Source: an uncultured Parabacteroides sp. (GTDB lineage: Bacteria > Bacteroidota > Bacteroidia > Bacteroidales > Tannerellaceae). From it: a DNA stretch of 64,000 nt. Shown here one piece after another: positions 9,952-18,404 of this stretch; position 1 is the first letter of the stretch; every line of letters starts with the position of its first letter. A program made the translations under genes and the position numbers. Where the stretch lies: contig CASFNG010000002.1 of assembly GCA_949296075.1 (NCBI GenBank), positions 1 through 64,000 on the forward strand. Direction: 5' to 3'. Below the pieces are notes generated by a model, which made no database searches, was not told the DNA's origin, and saw nothing but the letters and a program-made list of their open reading frames with translations.

Positions 9952-9959
9952 ATCTTTGC
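9952..9959 (+). promoter_or_regulatory. -7 element for the ABC exporter
   Basis: TATCTTTG 25 bases before the ATG at 9985, the spacing seen in front of many genes in this window. Confidence 0.7.
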
Positions 9960-9984
9960 AAGCTCAACCTAACGAGCGTAGCTT

Positions 9985-11832
9985 ATGAGAGATTTCATGC
10001 GTGTCTTGAGGCGCTTCGTGCCTCCGTACAAGAAATACATGGTGCTGAATATCGTGTTCAACGTGCTTTCAGCCATCTTGAACCTTTTCTCGTTCGCCTT
10101 GATAATCCCGATCCTGCAAATCCTGTTCAAGATCAACGAGGATCATTACAGCTTCATGCCGTGGAGTTTCGACGCCGGGAGCTGGGAGTCATGGAAAGAG
10201 CTGCCCGAGTTGCTGAAGAATAACTTTTTCTGGTTCGTCTCCGAGGTGATCGATACCTATGGCGGCTCGATGGCGCTGATCCTGTTGGGTCTGTTCCTGA
10301 TCGTGGCAACCTTCTTGAAGGTCGCCTCCATGTATCTGGCCTTCTATACCATGATCCCGATCCGTACGGGCGTGGTACGCGACATCCGCAACCAGATTAA
10401 CCGGAAGATCACGCAGCTTCCGCTCCGCTTTTTCTCCGAGGAGCGGAAGGGAGATATTATCGCCCGGGTATCGGGCGACGTGAATGAGATCGAGACCTCT
10501 ATCATGAGCTCGCTGGATATGCTGTTCAAGAATCCGATCCTGATCCTGATCTATTTAGCGGGGATGATCGCGATCAGTTGGCAGCTCACCCTGTTTGTGC
10601 TGATCCTGCTTCCTGTGGCGGGCTACGTGATGGGACAGGTCGGCAAGAAACTGAAACGAAAATCCTTGGAGGGACAGCGGCAATGGGGGCTCCTGATGAG
10701 CCAGATCGAGGAGACGCTGGGAGGCTTGCGTATTATCAAGGCTTTCAATGCCGAGAAGAAGATACAGGATCGGTTCGAGCGCAGCAACGAGGAGTTCCGG
10801 AAGCTGACGAACCGTATTTATCGCCGGCAACAGTTGGCCCACCCGATGAGCGAGTTCTTGGGGACCGTTACCATCGCGATCGTGCTTTGGTATGGCGGTA
10901 CGTTGATCCTCGGGGCGAACAGTCCGATCGACGCGCCGACCTTCATCTATTATTTGGTTATTTTTTACAGTATCATCAACCCCGCAAAGGACTTGAGCAA
11001 GTCGGTTTACGCGATACAGAAAGGTTTGGCCTCGATGGAGCGCGTGGATAAGATCCTGAAGGCGGAGACGGACATACACGATCCGGAGCAGCCTAAGCCG
11101 ATCGCCTTGCGCGAACGGATCGTTTACGAGGATGTCTGGTTTAAGTACCAGGACGCTTGGGTGCTGAAAGGTATCGATTTGGAGATCCGGAAAGGAACCA
11201 CCGTGGCCTTGGTCGGGCAATCAGGCTCGGGCAAGAGCACCTTGGTGGATCTTTTGCCCCGCTTTTACGATGTCAATAAGGGAAGCATCCGTATTGACGG
11301 CACCGACGTGCGCGACGCACGGCTCTATGATCTTCGCGAGCTGATGGGGAACGTGAATCAAGAGGCGATCTTGTTCAACGATACTTTCTTCAATAACATC
11401 GCGTTCGGTGTGGAGGGGGCTACCCGGGAGCAGGTGGAGGCGGCGGCGAGGATCGCCAATGCCCACGAGTTTATCATGGCGAGCGAGAAGGGCTACGACA
11501 CCAATATAGGCGATCGGGGCGGGAAGCTCTCCGGAGGGCAACGCCAGCGGATCAGCATCGCCCGGGCGATCTTGAAGAACCCCCCGATCCTGATCCTCGA
11601 CGAGGCTACCTCCGCCTTGGATACGGAGTCGGAACGTCTGGTGCAAGATGCCTTGGAGAACCTGATGCGTAACCGTACCACCGTGGTGATCGCCCATCGG
11701 CTCTCCACGATCCGCAACGCCGACGAGATCTGTGTGATGCACGAGGGAGAGATCGTGGAGCGCGGGCGACATGAGGAATTGCTGGCCCTCAATGGCTATT
11801 ATAAGCGGCTTTGCGATATGCAGAGCTTTTAG
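9985..11832 (+). CDS. ABC exporter, fused permease-ATPase (MsbA-like)
   Basis: A 615-residue half-transporter. The N-terminal part (~1-340) has about six TM helices. The ATPase domain has Walker A GQSGSGKST (~412-420), the LSGGQRQR signature, Walker B ILILDEAT and the H-loop AHRLST. It resembles the MsbA lipid/multidrug exporter group and should work as a homodimer in the inner membrane. The substrate is not evident. It lies between two glycosidase genes but has its own promoters, so a link to glycan use is unproven. Confidence 0.9.
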   Translation: MRDFMRVLRRFVPPYKKYMVLNIVFNVLSAILNLFSFALIIPILQILFKINEDHYSFMPWSFDAGSWESWKELPELLKNNFFWFVSEVIDTYGGSMALILLGLFLIVATFLKVASMYLAFYTMIPIRTGVVRDIRNQINRKITQLPLRFFSEERKGDIIARVSGDVNEIETSIMSSLDMLFKNPILILIYLAGMIAISWQLTLFVLILLPVAGYVMGQVGKKLKRKSLEGQRQWGLLMSQIEETLGGLRIIKAFNAEKKIQDRFERSNEEFRKLTNRIYRRQQLAHPMSEFLGTVTIAIVLWYGGTLILGANSPIDAPTFIYYLVIFYSIINPAKDLSKSVYAIQKGLASMERVDKILKAETDIHDPEQPKPIALRERIVYEDVWFKYQDAWVLKGIDLEIRKGTTVALVGQSGSGKSTLVDLLPRFYDVNKGSIRIDGTDVRDARLYDLRELMGNVNQEAILFNDTFFNNIAFGVEGATREQVEAAARIANAHEFIMASEKGYDTNIGDRGGKLSGGQRQRISIARAILKNPPILILDEATSALDTESERLVQDALENLMRNRTTVVIAHRLSTIRNADEICVMHEGEIVERGRHEELLALNGYYKRLCDMQSF

Positions 11833-11872
11833 GATTTCTCCGTCTATCTATGGCGATTTGCCGCGAATGGCT

Positions 11873-11880
11873 TATCTTTG
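11873..11880 (+). promoter_or_regulatory. -7 element for the GH95 gene
   Basis: TATCTTTG with ~36 bases to the ATG at 11917. It also argues against the in-frame TTG at 11878, which would lie inside the promoter. Confidence 0.7.
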
Positions 11881-11916
11881 GGCATTTCTAATGCTAATCA
11901 TGTAAACTATCGCGCC

Positions 11917-14355
11917 ATGCGTCTGAAAGGAATTTGTACCATTTTCCTCGGATTGACCCTTTGGGGTTGTAACCTGCCGGAGATGAGGACCGGAAAAGAG
12001 GTTTCCTATTTCTTTGAACAACCTGCCCGGATCTGGGAAGAGACGTTGCCTTTGGGCAATGGCCGGATCGGGATGATGCCCGACGGAGGAATCTCGCGGG
12101 AGAATGTCGTGCTGAACGAGATTTCGCTTTGGTCCGGTAGCGAGCAGGATACGGATAATCCAAACGCCTATCGTTCGCTCTCGGAGATCCGGAGGCTCTT
12201 GTTCGAGGGACGCAACGATGAGGCGCAGGCCTTGATGTACGATAATTTCGTTTGCAAGGGAACCGGCAGCAATTATGGCGACGGGGCGAACGCTCCTTAC
12301 GGGAGTTATCAGCTGTTCGCCAACTTGGTGCTGGACTATACTTACCCGAATGCCTCCGATTCGGTAGCTTCTTATCGCCGGACCTTGAACCTGAGTGAGG
12401 CGACCGCCTCAGTCTCTTTCAAGAAAGGGAAGGTGAACTATTTCCGGGAGAGCTTCACCTCGTTTGCCGACGACATCGGCGTGATTCATTTGGTGGCGGA
12501 TGTGGATCGTTCGCTTCACTTCTCGTTGAGCATGAATCGCCCGGAGCATGCGAAAGTGTCGTTGGACGGGAAAGACTTGGTATTGAGCGGTCGCTTGCCG
12601 GATGGCGTGGATACGCTGGAGATGCGAGGGATGCGTTTCGCCTCACGGGTGAGGGTACTCTTGCCGAAAGGCGGGAACTTGAGCATGACGGATACCCTTC
12701 TGTCGGTGCGCGACGCTTCCGAGGCGCTCATCTTGGTGAGCATGGGTACCGATTACTTCGATGAGCAGGCGATCGGTCGGGGACTGACGGATGCCTTGGC
12801 GAAAGCCGAGACGAAGGATTTCGCTACGTTACGCAGAGAGCATACTGAGGCTTACCGCACTTTATTTGACCGGGTCTCCTTGGACTTGGGCCGGAGCGAG
12901 CGGGATCGGTTGCCAATCGACCGGCGGCTGGCGGCTTTCGCCGAGGATAAAGACGATCCGGGATTGGCGGCCTTGTACTTTCAGTTCGGGCGTTATTTGC
13001 TGATCTCCTCTACACGCCCCGGACTGCTTCCCCCTAACTTGCAAGGGTTGTGGTGTAATACGATCCATACGCCTTGGAATGGGGATTATCATCTGAATAT
13101 CAATTTGCAGATGAATCTGTGGCCCGCTGAGGTGACCAATCTCTCCGAGCTTCATCTCCCGATGATCGAATGGACGAAGCGACAGGTCCCGAGTGGGGAG
13201 AGGACCGCGAAAGCCTTCTATAACGCACGAGGATGGGTGACCCATATATTGGGTAATGTATGGCAGTTCACGGCGCCGGGCGAGCATCCCTCTTGGGGAG
13301 CTACCAATACCTCCGCTGCTTGGCTGTGCGAGCATTTGTATGAGCATTACCGGTATACCTTGGATTCAGCTTACCTGAAGGAGGTCTATCCTACGATGAA
13401 GGGAGCGGCCTTGTTCTTTGCCGATATGTTGATCCGGGACCCGCGTACGAATTACTTGGTGACGGCTCCCACTACCTCTCCAGAGAACGCTTTCCGGATG
13501 CCTAATGGGAGCGTGGTGAATGTATGTGCCGGATCGACGATGGATAACCAGATCGTGCGTGAATTGTTCTCGAATACGATCGAGGCGGCGGGCATATTGG
13601 ACGTTGATAGCGCGTTCGCTACCGAGCTGGCCGAGAAACGCTCGAGGCTGATGCCTACGACGATCGCTAAGGATGGCCGGATCATGGAGTGGTTAGAGGA
13701 GTATGAAGAGGTGGAGCCTACCCATAGGCACGTGTCCCATTTGTATGGGTTGTATCCCGGCAACGAGATCTCCGTGGAGCGTACGCCGGAGTTGGCAGAG
13801 GCGGCACGGCAGACCTTGCGGGTGAGAGGTGACCAAAGTACGGGCTGGTCGATGGCTTGGAAGATCAATTTTTGGGCACGCCTGCATGATGGCGATCATG
13901 CTTATAAGCTGTTGGGCGACCTGTTATATCCTACCGTGGATTGGAATACGGTGGAGGTTGTTGGTGGTGGCTCTTTCCCGAATCTGTTCTGTGGGCATCC
14001 TCCTTTCCAGATTGATGGAAATTTCGGCGGGACGGCTGGGATCGCCGAGATGCTGATCCAGAGCCAGACGGGTATGATCGAGTTCTTGCCGGCCTTGCCT
14101 TCCGCTTGGGCAAAGGGTAGTTTTGAAGGACTACGGGTGAGAGGTGGAGGTGTCGTCGCCGCGGAATGGAACGATGGCCAGTTGGAAAAGGCGCACTTGC
14201 GGGCGGAGGTGGGAGGAACCTTCCGGATCAAATTGCCTGAACGCTCTGAGAACTTGTCGCTCCGGAAGGGGCAGGAGCAGGTCTCCCTACCGGTCGTGGA
14301 TGGAATCTTGACCGTGGAGTTAGGGCAGGGTGAGGAGCTGGAACTGCAATTTTAA
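11917..14355 (+). CDS. GH95 alpha-L-fucosidase-type lipoprotein
   Basis: An ~812-residue protein. I start it at 11917, where the N-terminus reads as a lipoprotein signal with Cys18 (TLWGC) and fits the promoter; an upstream in-frame TTG at 11878 overlaps the -7 box. GH95 hallmarks are PARIWEETLPLGNGRIG at the N-terminus, NLQGLWCN and WNGDYHLNINLQMNLWP in the (alpha/alpha)6 barrel, HRHVSHLYGLYPG, and QIDGNFGGTAGIAEML near the C-terminus. Characterised members cleave Fuc-alpha-1,2-Gal (some act on L-Gal). The lipid anchor puts it on a membrane, perhaps the cell surface. Confidence 0.9.
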   Translation: MRLKGICTIFLGLTLWGCNLPEMRTGKEVSYFFEQPARIWEETLPLGNGRIGMMPDGGISRENVVLNEISLWSGSEQDTDNPNAYRSLSEIRRLLFEGRNDEAQALMYDNFVCKGTGSNYGDGANAPYGSYQLFANLVLDYTYPNASDSVASYRRTLNLSEATASVSFKKGKVNYFRESFTSFADDIGVIHLVADVDRSLHFSLSMNRPEHAKVSLDGKDLVLSGRLPDGVDTLEMRGMRFASRVRVLLPKGGNLSMTDTLLSVRDASEALILVSMGTDYFDEQAIGRGLTDALAKAETKDFATLRREHTEAYRTLFDRVSLDLGRSERDRLPIDRRLAAFAEDKDDPGLAALYFQFGRYLLISSTRPGLLPPNLQGLWCNTIHTPWNGDYHLNINLQMNLWPAEVTNLSELHLPMIEWTKRQVPSGERTAKAFYNARGWVTHILGNVWQFTAPGEHPSWGATNTSAAWLCEHLYEHYRYTLDSAYLKEVYPTMKGAALFFADMLIRDPRTNYLVTAPTTSPENAFRMPNGSVVNVCAGSTMDNQIVRELFSNTIEAAGILDVDSAFATELAEKRSRLMPTTIAKDGRIMEWLEEYEEVEPTHRHVSHLYGLYPGNEISVERTPELAEAARQTLRVRGDQSTGWSMAWKINFWARLHDGDHAYKLLGDLLYPTVDWNTVEVVGGGSFPNLFCGHPPFQIDGNFGGTAGIAEMLIQSQTGMIEFLPALPSAWAKGSFEGLRVRGGGVVAAEWNDGQLEKAHLRAEVGGTFRIKLPERSENLSLRKGQEQVSLPVVDGILTVELGQGEELELQF

Positions 14356-14418
14356 AAAGATAAGCGAAAGAATAGATTCGTTTTTTTAATGGAAAAGAGG
14401 CGATTTTAGAAAAATTTC

Positions 14419-14426
14419 TATCTTTG
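14419..14426 (+). promoter_or_regulatory. -7 element for the small OMP gene
   Basis: TATCTTTG 38 bases before the ATG at 14465. Confidence 0.7.
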
Positions 14427-14464
14427 TCTCAAGAACGGAATCAAAACGTAAAAAGAGGAAGTAT

Positions 14465-15100
14465 ATGAGAAAGATCGGATTGTTGTTGCTTATCCTGATG
14501 CTGATGTCGCCGGTCATGGCGCAGGTCTCTTTTGGCGTGCGTGCGGGAGGCGCCTACTCCTCGTTGATCCAGAAAGTGAACGAACGGTATGAGGCCGGCG
14601 GACATTTTGGTTTCAGTGTCGCCGGGTTGGCGGATATTCCCTTGAGCAAGAACAAGAAATGGTCGCTTCGTCCAGAGTTGGCGTTCGTCCATCAGGGAGG
14701 TTCTTACTACTCTCAACAAGATTTGCATGGGATGGCGTTGAAAAACGATTGTTGGTATTACTCGTTACAGGTTCCCGTGAACGTGGCTTATACGTTTACT
14801 TTTACCGATGTCCATCTCTCGGTGTTTGCCGGTCCGGTGTTTGATTGGTCGCTCTTTGGACGGATGAAGAGTCGGGAGACGAATCCCAACCTGCATTTCG
14901 GCGTGTCGGAGGAGAAGGACTTGAAGCCTTGTGATCTTGGAATAGATGTGGGGCTTGCCGTGGAATACAACAATTTCTTCTTCTCCGTGAACTCTAATTG
15001 CGGCGTGATCGACCGTCGGGCGGTGAAGCATGAGGGCGAGACCTCTGTTTACCAGAATAACGTTACGCTATCCCTTGGCTACTATTTCCGGAAGAAGTGA
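14465..15100 (+). CDS. Outer-membrane beta-barrel protein (PorT/OMP_b-brl_2-like)
   Basis: A 211-residue protein with a signal peptide (cleavage near SPVMAQ), then alternating amphipathic strands such as VSFGVRAGGAYSSL and HFGFSVAGLADIP, ending in an aromatic-rich last strand (TLSLGYYFRKK). This is the pattern of Bacteroidetes small OMP barrels of the outer-membrane-protein-beta-barrel family. The function is unknown. It is the last member of the glycan-related region but has its own promoter. Confidence 0.75.
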   Translation: MRKIGLLLLILMLMSPVMAQVSFGVRAGGAYSSLIQKVNERYEAGGHFGFSVAGLADIPLSKNKKWSLRPELAFVHQGGSYYSQQDLHGMALKNDCWYYSLQVPVNVAYTFTFTDVHLSVFAGPVFDWSLFGRMKSRETNPNLHFGVSEEKDLKPCDLGIDVGLAVEYNNFFFSVNSNCGVIDRRAVKHEGETSVYQNNVTLSLGYYFRKK

Positions 15101-15136
15101 ATATCTTATTGATAACTCGAAAAATACTTGGAATAG

Positions 15137-15167
15137 TTTGGTATTTCGGATAAAAGCCGTACCTTTG
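15137..15167 (+). promoter_or_regulatory. Promoter of the rplM-rpsI operon
   Basis: TTTG at 15137-15140 and TACCTTTG at 15160-15167 are separated by exactly 19 bases, the Bacteroidetes -33/-7 spacing. Confidence 0.75.
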
Positions 15168-15174
15168 CGAGCCG

Positions 15175-15288
15175 ATTATTATCAAATGTACTAAAAGTTT
15201 AGTCCTTAGCCTTTTGCCGTGTCATGTGTCCGTCACGGCGATAGGGATGAGGCGGTTTTGAGTTATTAATTAATTTAATTTTTAAGCA
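15175..15288 (+). promoter_or_regulatory. Candidate structured 5' leader of rplM
   Basis: From the expected start site near 15174 to the GTG at 15289 there are ~115 untranslated bases, long for this genome. The segment holds a GCCGTG/CACGGC hairpin (15216-15221 with 15234-15239). A ribosomal-protein autoregulatory leader is possible but is inference from length and structure alone. Confidence 0.4.
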
Positions 15289-15744
15289 GTGGATACTTTA
15301 AGTTTTAAGACCATTTCTGCAAACAAGGCAACTGTAAACAAAGAGTGGGTCGTTGTTGATGCCGAAGGTCAGACGTTAGGTCGCCTTTGCGCGAAAGTAG
15401 CGAAGCTTTTGCGTGGTAAGTACAAACCCAATTTCACTCCGCACGTTGACTGTGGTGATAACGTGATCATCATCAATGCAGAGAAAATCGTTCTCACTGG
15501 CAATAAGTGGAACGATCGTGTTTATTTGAGATATACCGGATACCCCGGTGGACAGATCGAGTACACGCCGGCCGACCTGATGAAGAAAGGAGCGGATCGT
15601 CTGTTCCGTAAGGTCGTGAAGGGTATGCTCCCCAAGAATCGCTTAGGCGCGAAGTTGTTGAAAAACATGTATGTCTATGAAGGCGCTGAGCACAAGCATG
15701 AGGCTCAACAACCTAAGTTAATCGATATAAACTCATATAAATAA
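15289..15744 (+). CDS. rplM: 50S ribosomal protein L13 (uL13)
   Basis: A 151-residue L13. Diagnostic segments include EWVVVDAEGQTLGRLCAKVA, GKYKPNFTPHVDCGDNV and PKNRLGAKLLKNMYVYEG. It starts with GTG at 15289, which gives the N-terminus MDTLSFKTISANKATV usual for Bacteroidales. rpsI follows after 5 bases, as in most bacteria. Confidence 0.97.
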   Translation: MDTLSFKTISANKATVNKEWVVVDAEGQTLGRLCAKVAKLLRGKYKPNFTPHVDCGDNVIIINAEKIVLTGNKWNDRVYLRYTGYPGGQIEYTPADLMKKGADRLFRKVVKGMLPKNRLGAKLLKNMYVYEGAEHKHEAQQPKLIDINSYK

Positions 15745-15749
15745 TCACG

Positions 15750-16136
15750 ATGGAAGTAGTAAATGCAATAGGAAGACGTAAGGCTGCGGTCGCTCGCGTG
15801 TTCGTGAGCGAGGGAACGGGAAAGATCACGATCAACAAGCGTGAGCTGGAGAAGTACTTCCCCTCCTCGATCCTTCAGTTTATCGTAAAGCAACCGTTGA
15901 TGAAATTGAACGTTGCTGAGCAATATGACATTCGAATCAACTTGGATGGCGGCGGTTTCAAGGGCCAGTCTGAGGCTGCCCGTTTGGCTATCGCCCGTGC
16001 GTTGGTGAAGATTAATCCGGAAGATAAGCCTGCCTTGAGAGCGGAAGGCTTTATCACTCGCGATCCCCGCTCTGTTGAGCGTAAGAAACCGGGTCGTCCG
16101 AAAGCTCGTAAGAGATTCCAGTTCAGTAAACGTTAA
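15750..16136 (+). CDS. rpsI: 30S ribosomal protein S9 (uS9)
   Basis: A 128-residue S9 with NAIGRRKAAVARVFV at the N-terminus and the conserved basic C-terminal tail (KKPGRPKARKRFQFSKR) that reaches the P-site tRNA. It is the second gene of the rplM operon. Confidence 0.97.
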   Translation: MEVVNAIGRRKAAVARVFVSEGTGKITINKRELEKYFPSSILQFIVKQPLMKLNVAEQYDIRINLDGGGFKGQSEAARLAIARALVKINPEDKPALRAEGFITRDPRSVERKKPGRPKARKRFQFSKR

Positions 16137-16275
16137 TGTTATTTGTGAGTCTCTTACAAGTAAAGCGAAGCGTTTAGTATCTAAATTGTCGGGATTCTTC
16201 GTGTATGCTGATGTATGGGAAGACTACCTGATGGTTGAAAACAAGTAAGAAAGTAAACGATTTAAGAAAAAAACA

Positions 16276-17112
16276 ATGTCAAGAGTAAATTTTGATCAAT
16301 TATTAGAGGCTGGTGTTCACTTCGGACACTTAAAAAGAAAGTGGAACCCGGCAATGGCTCCGTATATCTTCATGGAGCGCAATGGTATTCATATCATCGA
16401 CCTTTATAAGACAGTTGCCAAGGTTGATGAGGCCGCCGAGACACTGAAGAACTTGGCTAAGCAAGGCAAGAAAGTGCTTTTCGTGGCTACCAAGAAGCAG
16501 GCTAAACAAATTGTCGCTGATAAGGCTTCCGCTATCGGTATGCCTTATGTTATCGAGCGTTGGCCGGGTGGTATGTTGACCAACTTCCCGACGATCCGTA
16601 AGGCGATCAAGAAGATGGCTACGATCGATAAGATGACAAAGGATGGTACATTTGATAATCTTTCCAAGAGAGAGAAGCTGCAAATCACTCGTCAACGTGC
16701 GAAACTGGAGAAGACCTTGGGTTCTATCGTGGACCTGACTCGTCTGCCGTCCGCTTTGTTCGTGGTTGACGTGATGAAAGAGCAGATCGCTGTTCGTGAG
16801 GCAAACCGCTTGGGTATTCCTGTGTTCGGTATGGTGGACACTAACTCCGACCCGAATACCGTGGACTACGTGATCCCGGCCAACGATGATGCCACTAAAT
16901 CCGTGGAGGTGATCGTAGGTGCGATATGCGAGGCTATGAACGAGGGCTTGCAAGAGCGTAAGGCTGAGAAGATTGACGCTGAGGCCGCTGAAGAGGCTCC
17001 TAAGAGAGAGAGAAAGGCGAAGGCTACCGTCAAGAAAGAGCGTACGAAGAAAGAGGACGACGATGCGTTGAACGCTAACGTTGCCGGCAAGTTCGAGAAA
17101 GACGAAGAATAA
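16276..17112 (+). CDS. rpsB: 30S ribosomal protein S2 (uS2)
   Basis: A 278-residue S2. It begins MSRVNFDQLLEAGVHFGH and has the ERWPGGMLTNF motif. Compared with E. coli S2 (241 aa) it has a ~45-residue highly charged C-terminal tail (from ~235, rich in K, E and D). The 139-base gap after rpsI has no clear TAnnTTTG, so it may be read from the rplM promoter or from one I cannot see. A long-range AGTCT/AGACT pairing is possible in this gap. Confidence 0.96.
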   Translation: MSRVNFDQLLEAGVHFGHLKRKWNPAMAPYIFMERNGIHIIDLYKTVAKVDEAAETLKNLAKQGKKVLFVATKKQAKQIVADKASAIGMPYVIERWPGGMLTNFPTIRKAIKKMATIDKMTKDGTFDNLSKREKLQITRQRAKLEKTLGSIVDLTRLPSALFVVDVMKEQIAVREANRLGIPVFGMVDTNSDPNTVDYVIPANDDATKSVEVIVGAICEAMNEGLQERKAEKIDAEAAEEAPKRERKAKATVKKERTKKEDDDALNANVAGKFEKDEE

Positions 17113-17126
17113 TCAAGACTTCACAT

Positions 17127-17187
17127 AGCGGTATGTCTACTCGACGTTTGGCTTTGGTCATCCGGATCGTGGACATACCGCTTTTTT
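17127..17187 (+). terminator. Hairpin with T run between rpsB and tsf
   Basis: AGCGGTATGTC (17127-17137) pairs perfectly with GACATACCGCT (17172-17182), followed by six T. It looks like a terminator or attenuator inside the rpsB-tsf pair and would lower tsf relative to rpsB unless tsf has its own promoter. Confidence 0.75.
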
Positions 17188-17234
17188 AATTTTTCAGGAA
17201 ACAAACATTTTTAACGATAAAGAGAGTAAAGATT

Positions 17235-18224
17235 ATGGCTGTAACAATGGCTGATATCACCAAGCTTCGCAAAATGAGCGGGGCTGGTATGATGGACTGT
17301 AAGAAGGCTTTGACGGAAGCTGACGGTGACATCGAGAAGGCAATGGAGATTATCCGTAAGAAAGGACAGGCTATCGCCGCTAAGCGTTCGGATCGTGATG
17401 CTTCCGAAGGCTGTGTGCTGGCGAAGAACGACGGGCAGTTTGCCGCTATCATCGCCTTGAAGTGCGAGACTGATTTCGTCGCCAAGAATGAGGACTTCAT
17501 CGCTTTGACACAAGCTATCCTGGATGCTGCCGTGGCTAATAAGTGTCGTACGCTGGATGAGGTGAAGGCTTTGCCGATGGGCAAGGGTACGGTTCAAGAC
17601 GCTGTTACGGATCGTAGCGGTATCACGGGCGAGAAGATGGAATTGGATGGCTACTGCGTGGTAGAAGGAGCTTATACGACTGTCTATAACCACATGGGTA
17701 AGAACCAACTGTGTACGATCGCCGCATTCAATAAGGAGTCGGAAGCTGCCGCTCACAACGTGGTTATGCAGATCGCTGCCATGAATCCGATCGCTATCGA
17801 TGAGGATGGCGTGCCCGAGTCTGTAAAGGAGGCTGAGATCCAGGTGGCTATCGAGAAGACTAAGGCGGAGCAGGTGCAGAAAGCTGTGGAGGCTGCCTTG
17901 AAGAAGGCTGGCTTTAATCTCTATACCGCTGAGAACGAGGAGCACTTGAACGAGGGTATCATGAAGGGATACATCACGGAAGCGCAAGCGCAGGAGATCC
18001 GCGATCTGAAAGCTAAGGTAGCCGAGGAGAAAGCGGCCAACCTGCCTCAGCAGATGATCGAGAATATCGCTAAGGGTCGTCTGGGTAAGTTCTTGAAAGA
18101 GGTTTGCTTGCTGAACCAGGAAGACATCATGGATAGCAAGAAGACTGTACGTGAGACGATGAAAGAAGCTGACCCGGATTTGAAGATCTTGGCGTTCAAA
18201 CGTTTCACTTTACGTGCTGAGTAA
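17235..18224 (+). CDS. tsf: Elongation factor Ts
   Basis: A 329-residue EF-Ts. The N-terminal UBA-like domain reads ITKLRKMSGAGMMDCKKAL, and the conserved CETDFVAKNEDF motif, which contacts EF-Tu, is near residue 77. EF-Ts recharges EF-Tu with GTP. It is slightly longer than the E. coli protein (283 aa). The gene lies in the standard rpsB-tsf order. Confidence 0.97.
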   Translation: MAVTMADITKLRKMSGAGMMDCKKALTEADGDIEKAMEIIRKKGQAIAAKRSDRDASEGCVLAKNDGQFAAIIALKCETDFVAKNEDFIALTQAILDAAVANKCRTLDEVKALPMGKGTVQDAVTDRSGITGEKMELDGYCVVEGAYTTVYNHMGKNQLCTIAAFNKESEAAAHNVVMQIAAMNPIAIDEDGVPESVKEAEIQVAIEKTKAEQVQKAVEAALKKAGFNLYTAENEEHLNEGIMKGYITEAQAQEIRDLKAKVAEEKAANLPQQMIENIAKGRLGKFLKEVCLLNQEDIMDSKKTVRETMKEADPDLKILAFKRFTLRAE

Positions 18225-18256
18225 TTCATATCCCGATTGAGGGAGATAAAAGTACA

Positions 18257-18284
18257 GAGGCTGCCGGTTCCGGTAGCCTCTTCT
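18257..18284 (+). terminator. Intrinsic terminator after tsf
   Basis: GAGGCTGCCG and CGGTAGCCTC form a stem around a 4-base loop, followed by a T-rich tail (TTCTT). Confidence 0.7.
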
Positions 18285-18305
18285 TATTTGAGGTAAGATC
18301 TATAT

Positions 18306-18356
18306 AAAAAGAATAGCTCCGTTCCACAACTAATTGGATACGGAGCTATTCTTTTT
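18306..18356. terminator. Bidirectional terminator between tsf and aspC-like gene
   Basis: AAAAAGAATAGCTCCG and CGGAGCTATTCTTTTT are perfect 16-base inverted repeats, with T runs on both strands. It sits between two convergent genes. Confidence 0.85.
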
Positions 18357-18404
18357 ATAGGCTTCGGGAAAGTACATTCTCTCCCGGATACATTTTTTAT
18401 CTGC

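Noticed and set aside
9906..10223. A 105-codon frame before and over the ABC exporter start
   Set aside because: It overlaps the exporter in another frame and spans its promoter. No domain is seen.
11878..11916. Extended start (TTG) for the GH95 gene
   Set aside because: It overlaps the -7 box TATCTTTG and would put 13 residues before a clear lipoprotein signal.
14362..14388. Terminator after GH95
   Set aside because: Only a 4-base stem (CGAA/TTCG) precedes the T run; too weak to call.
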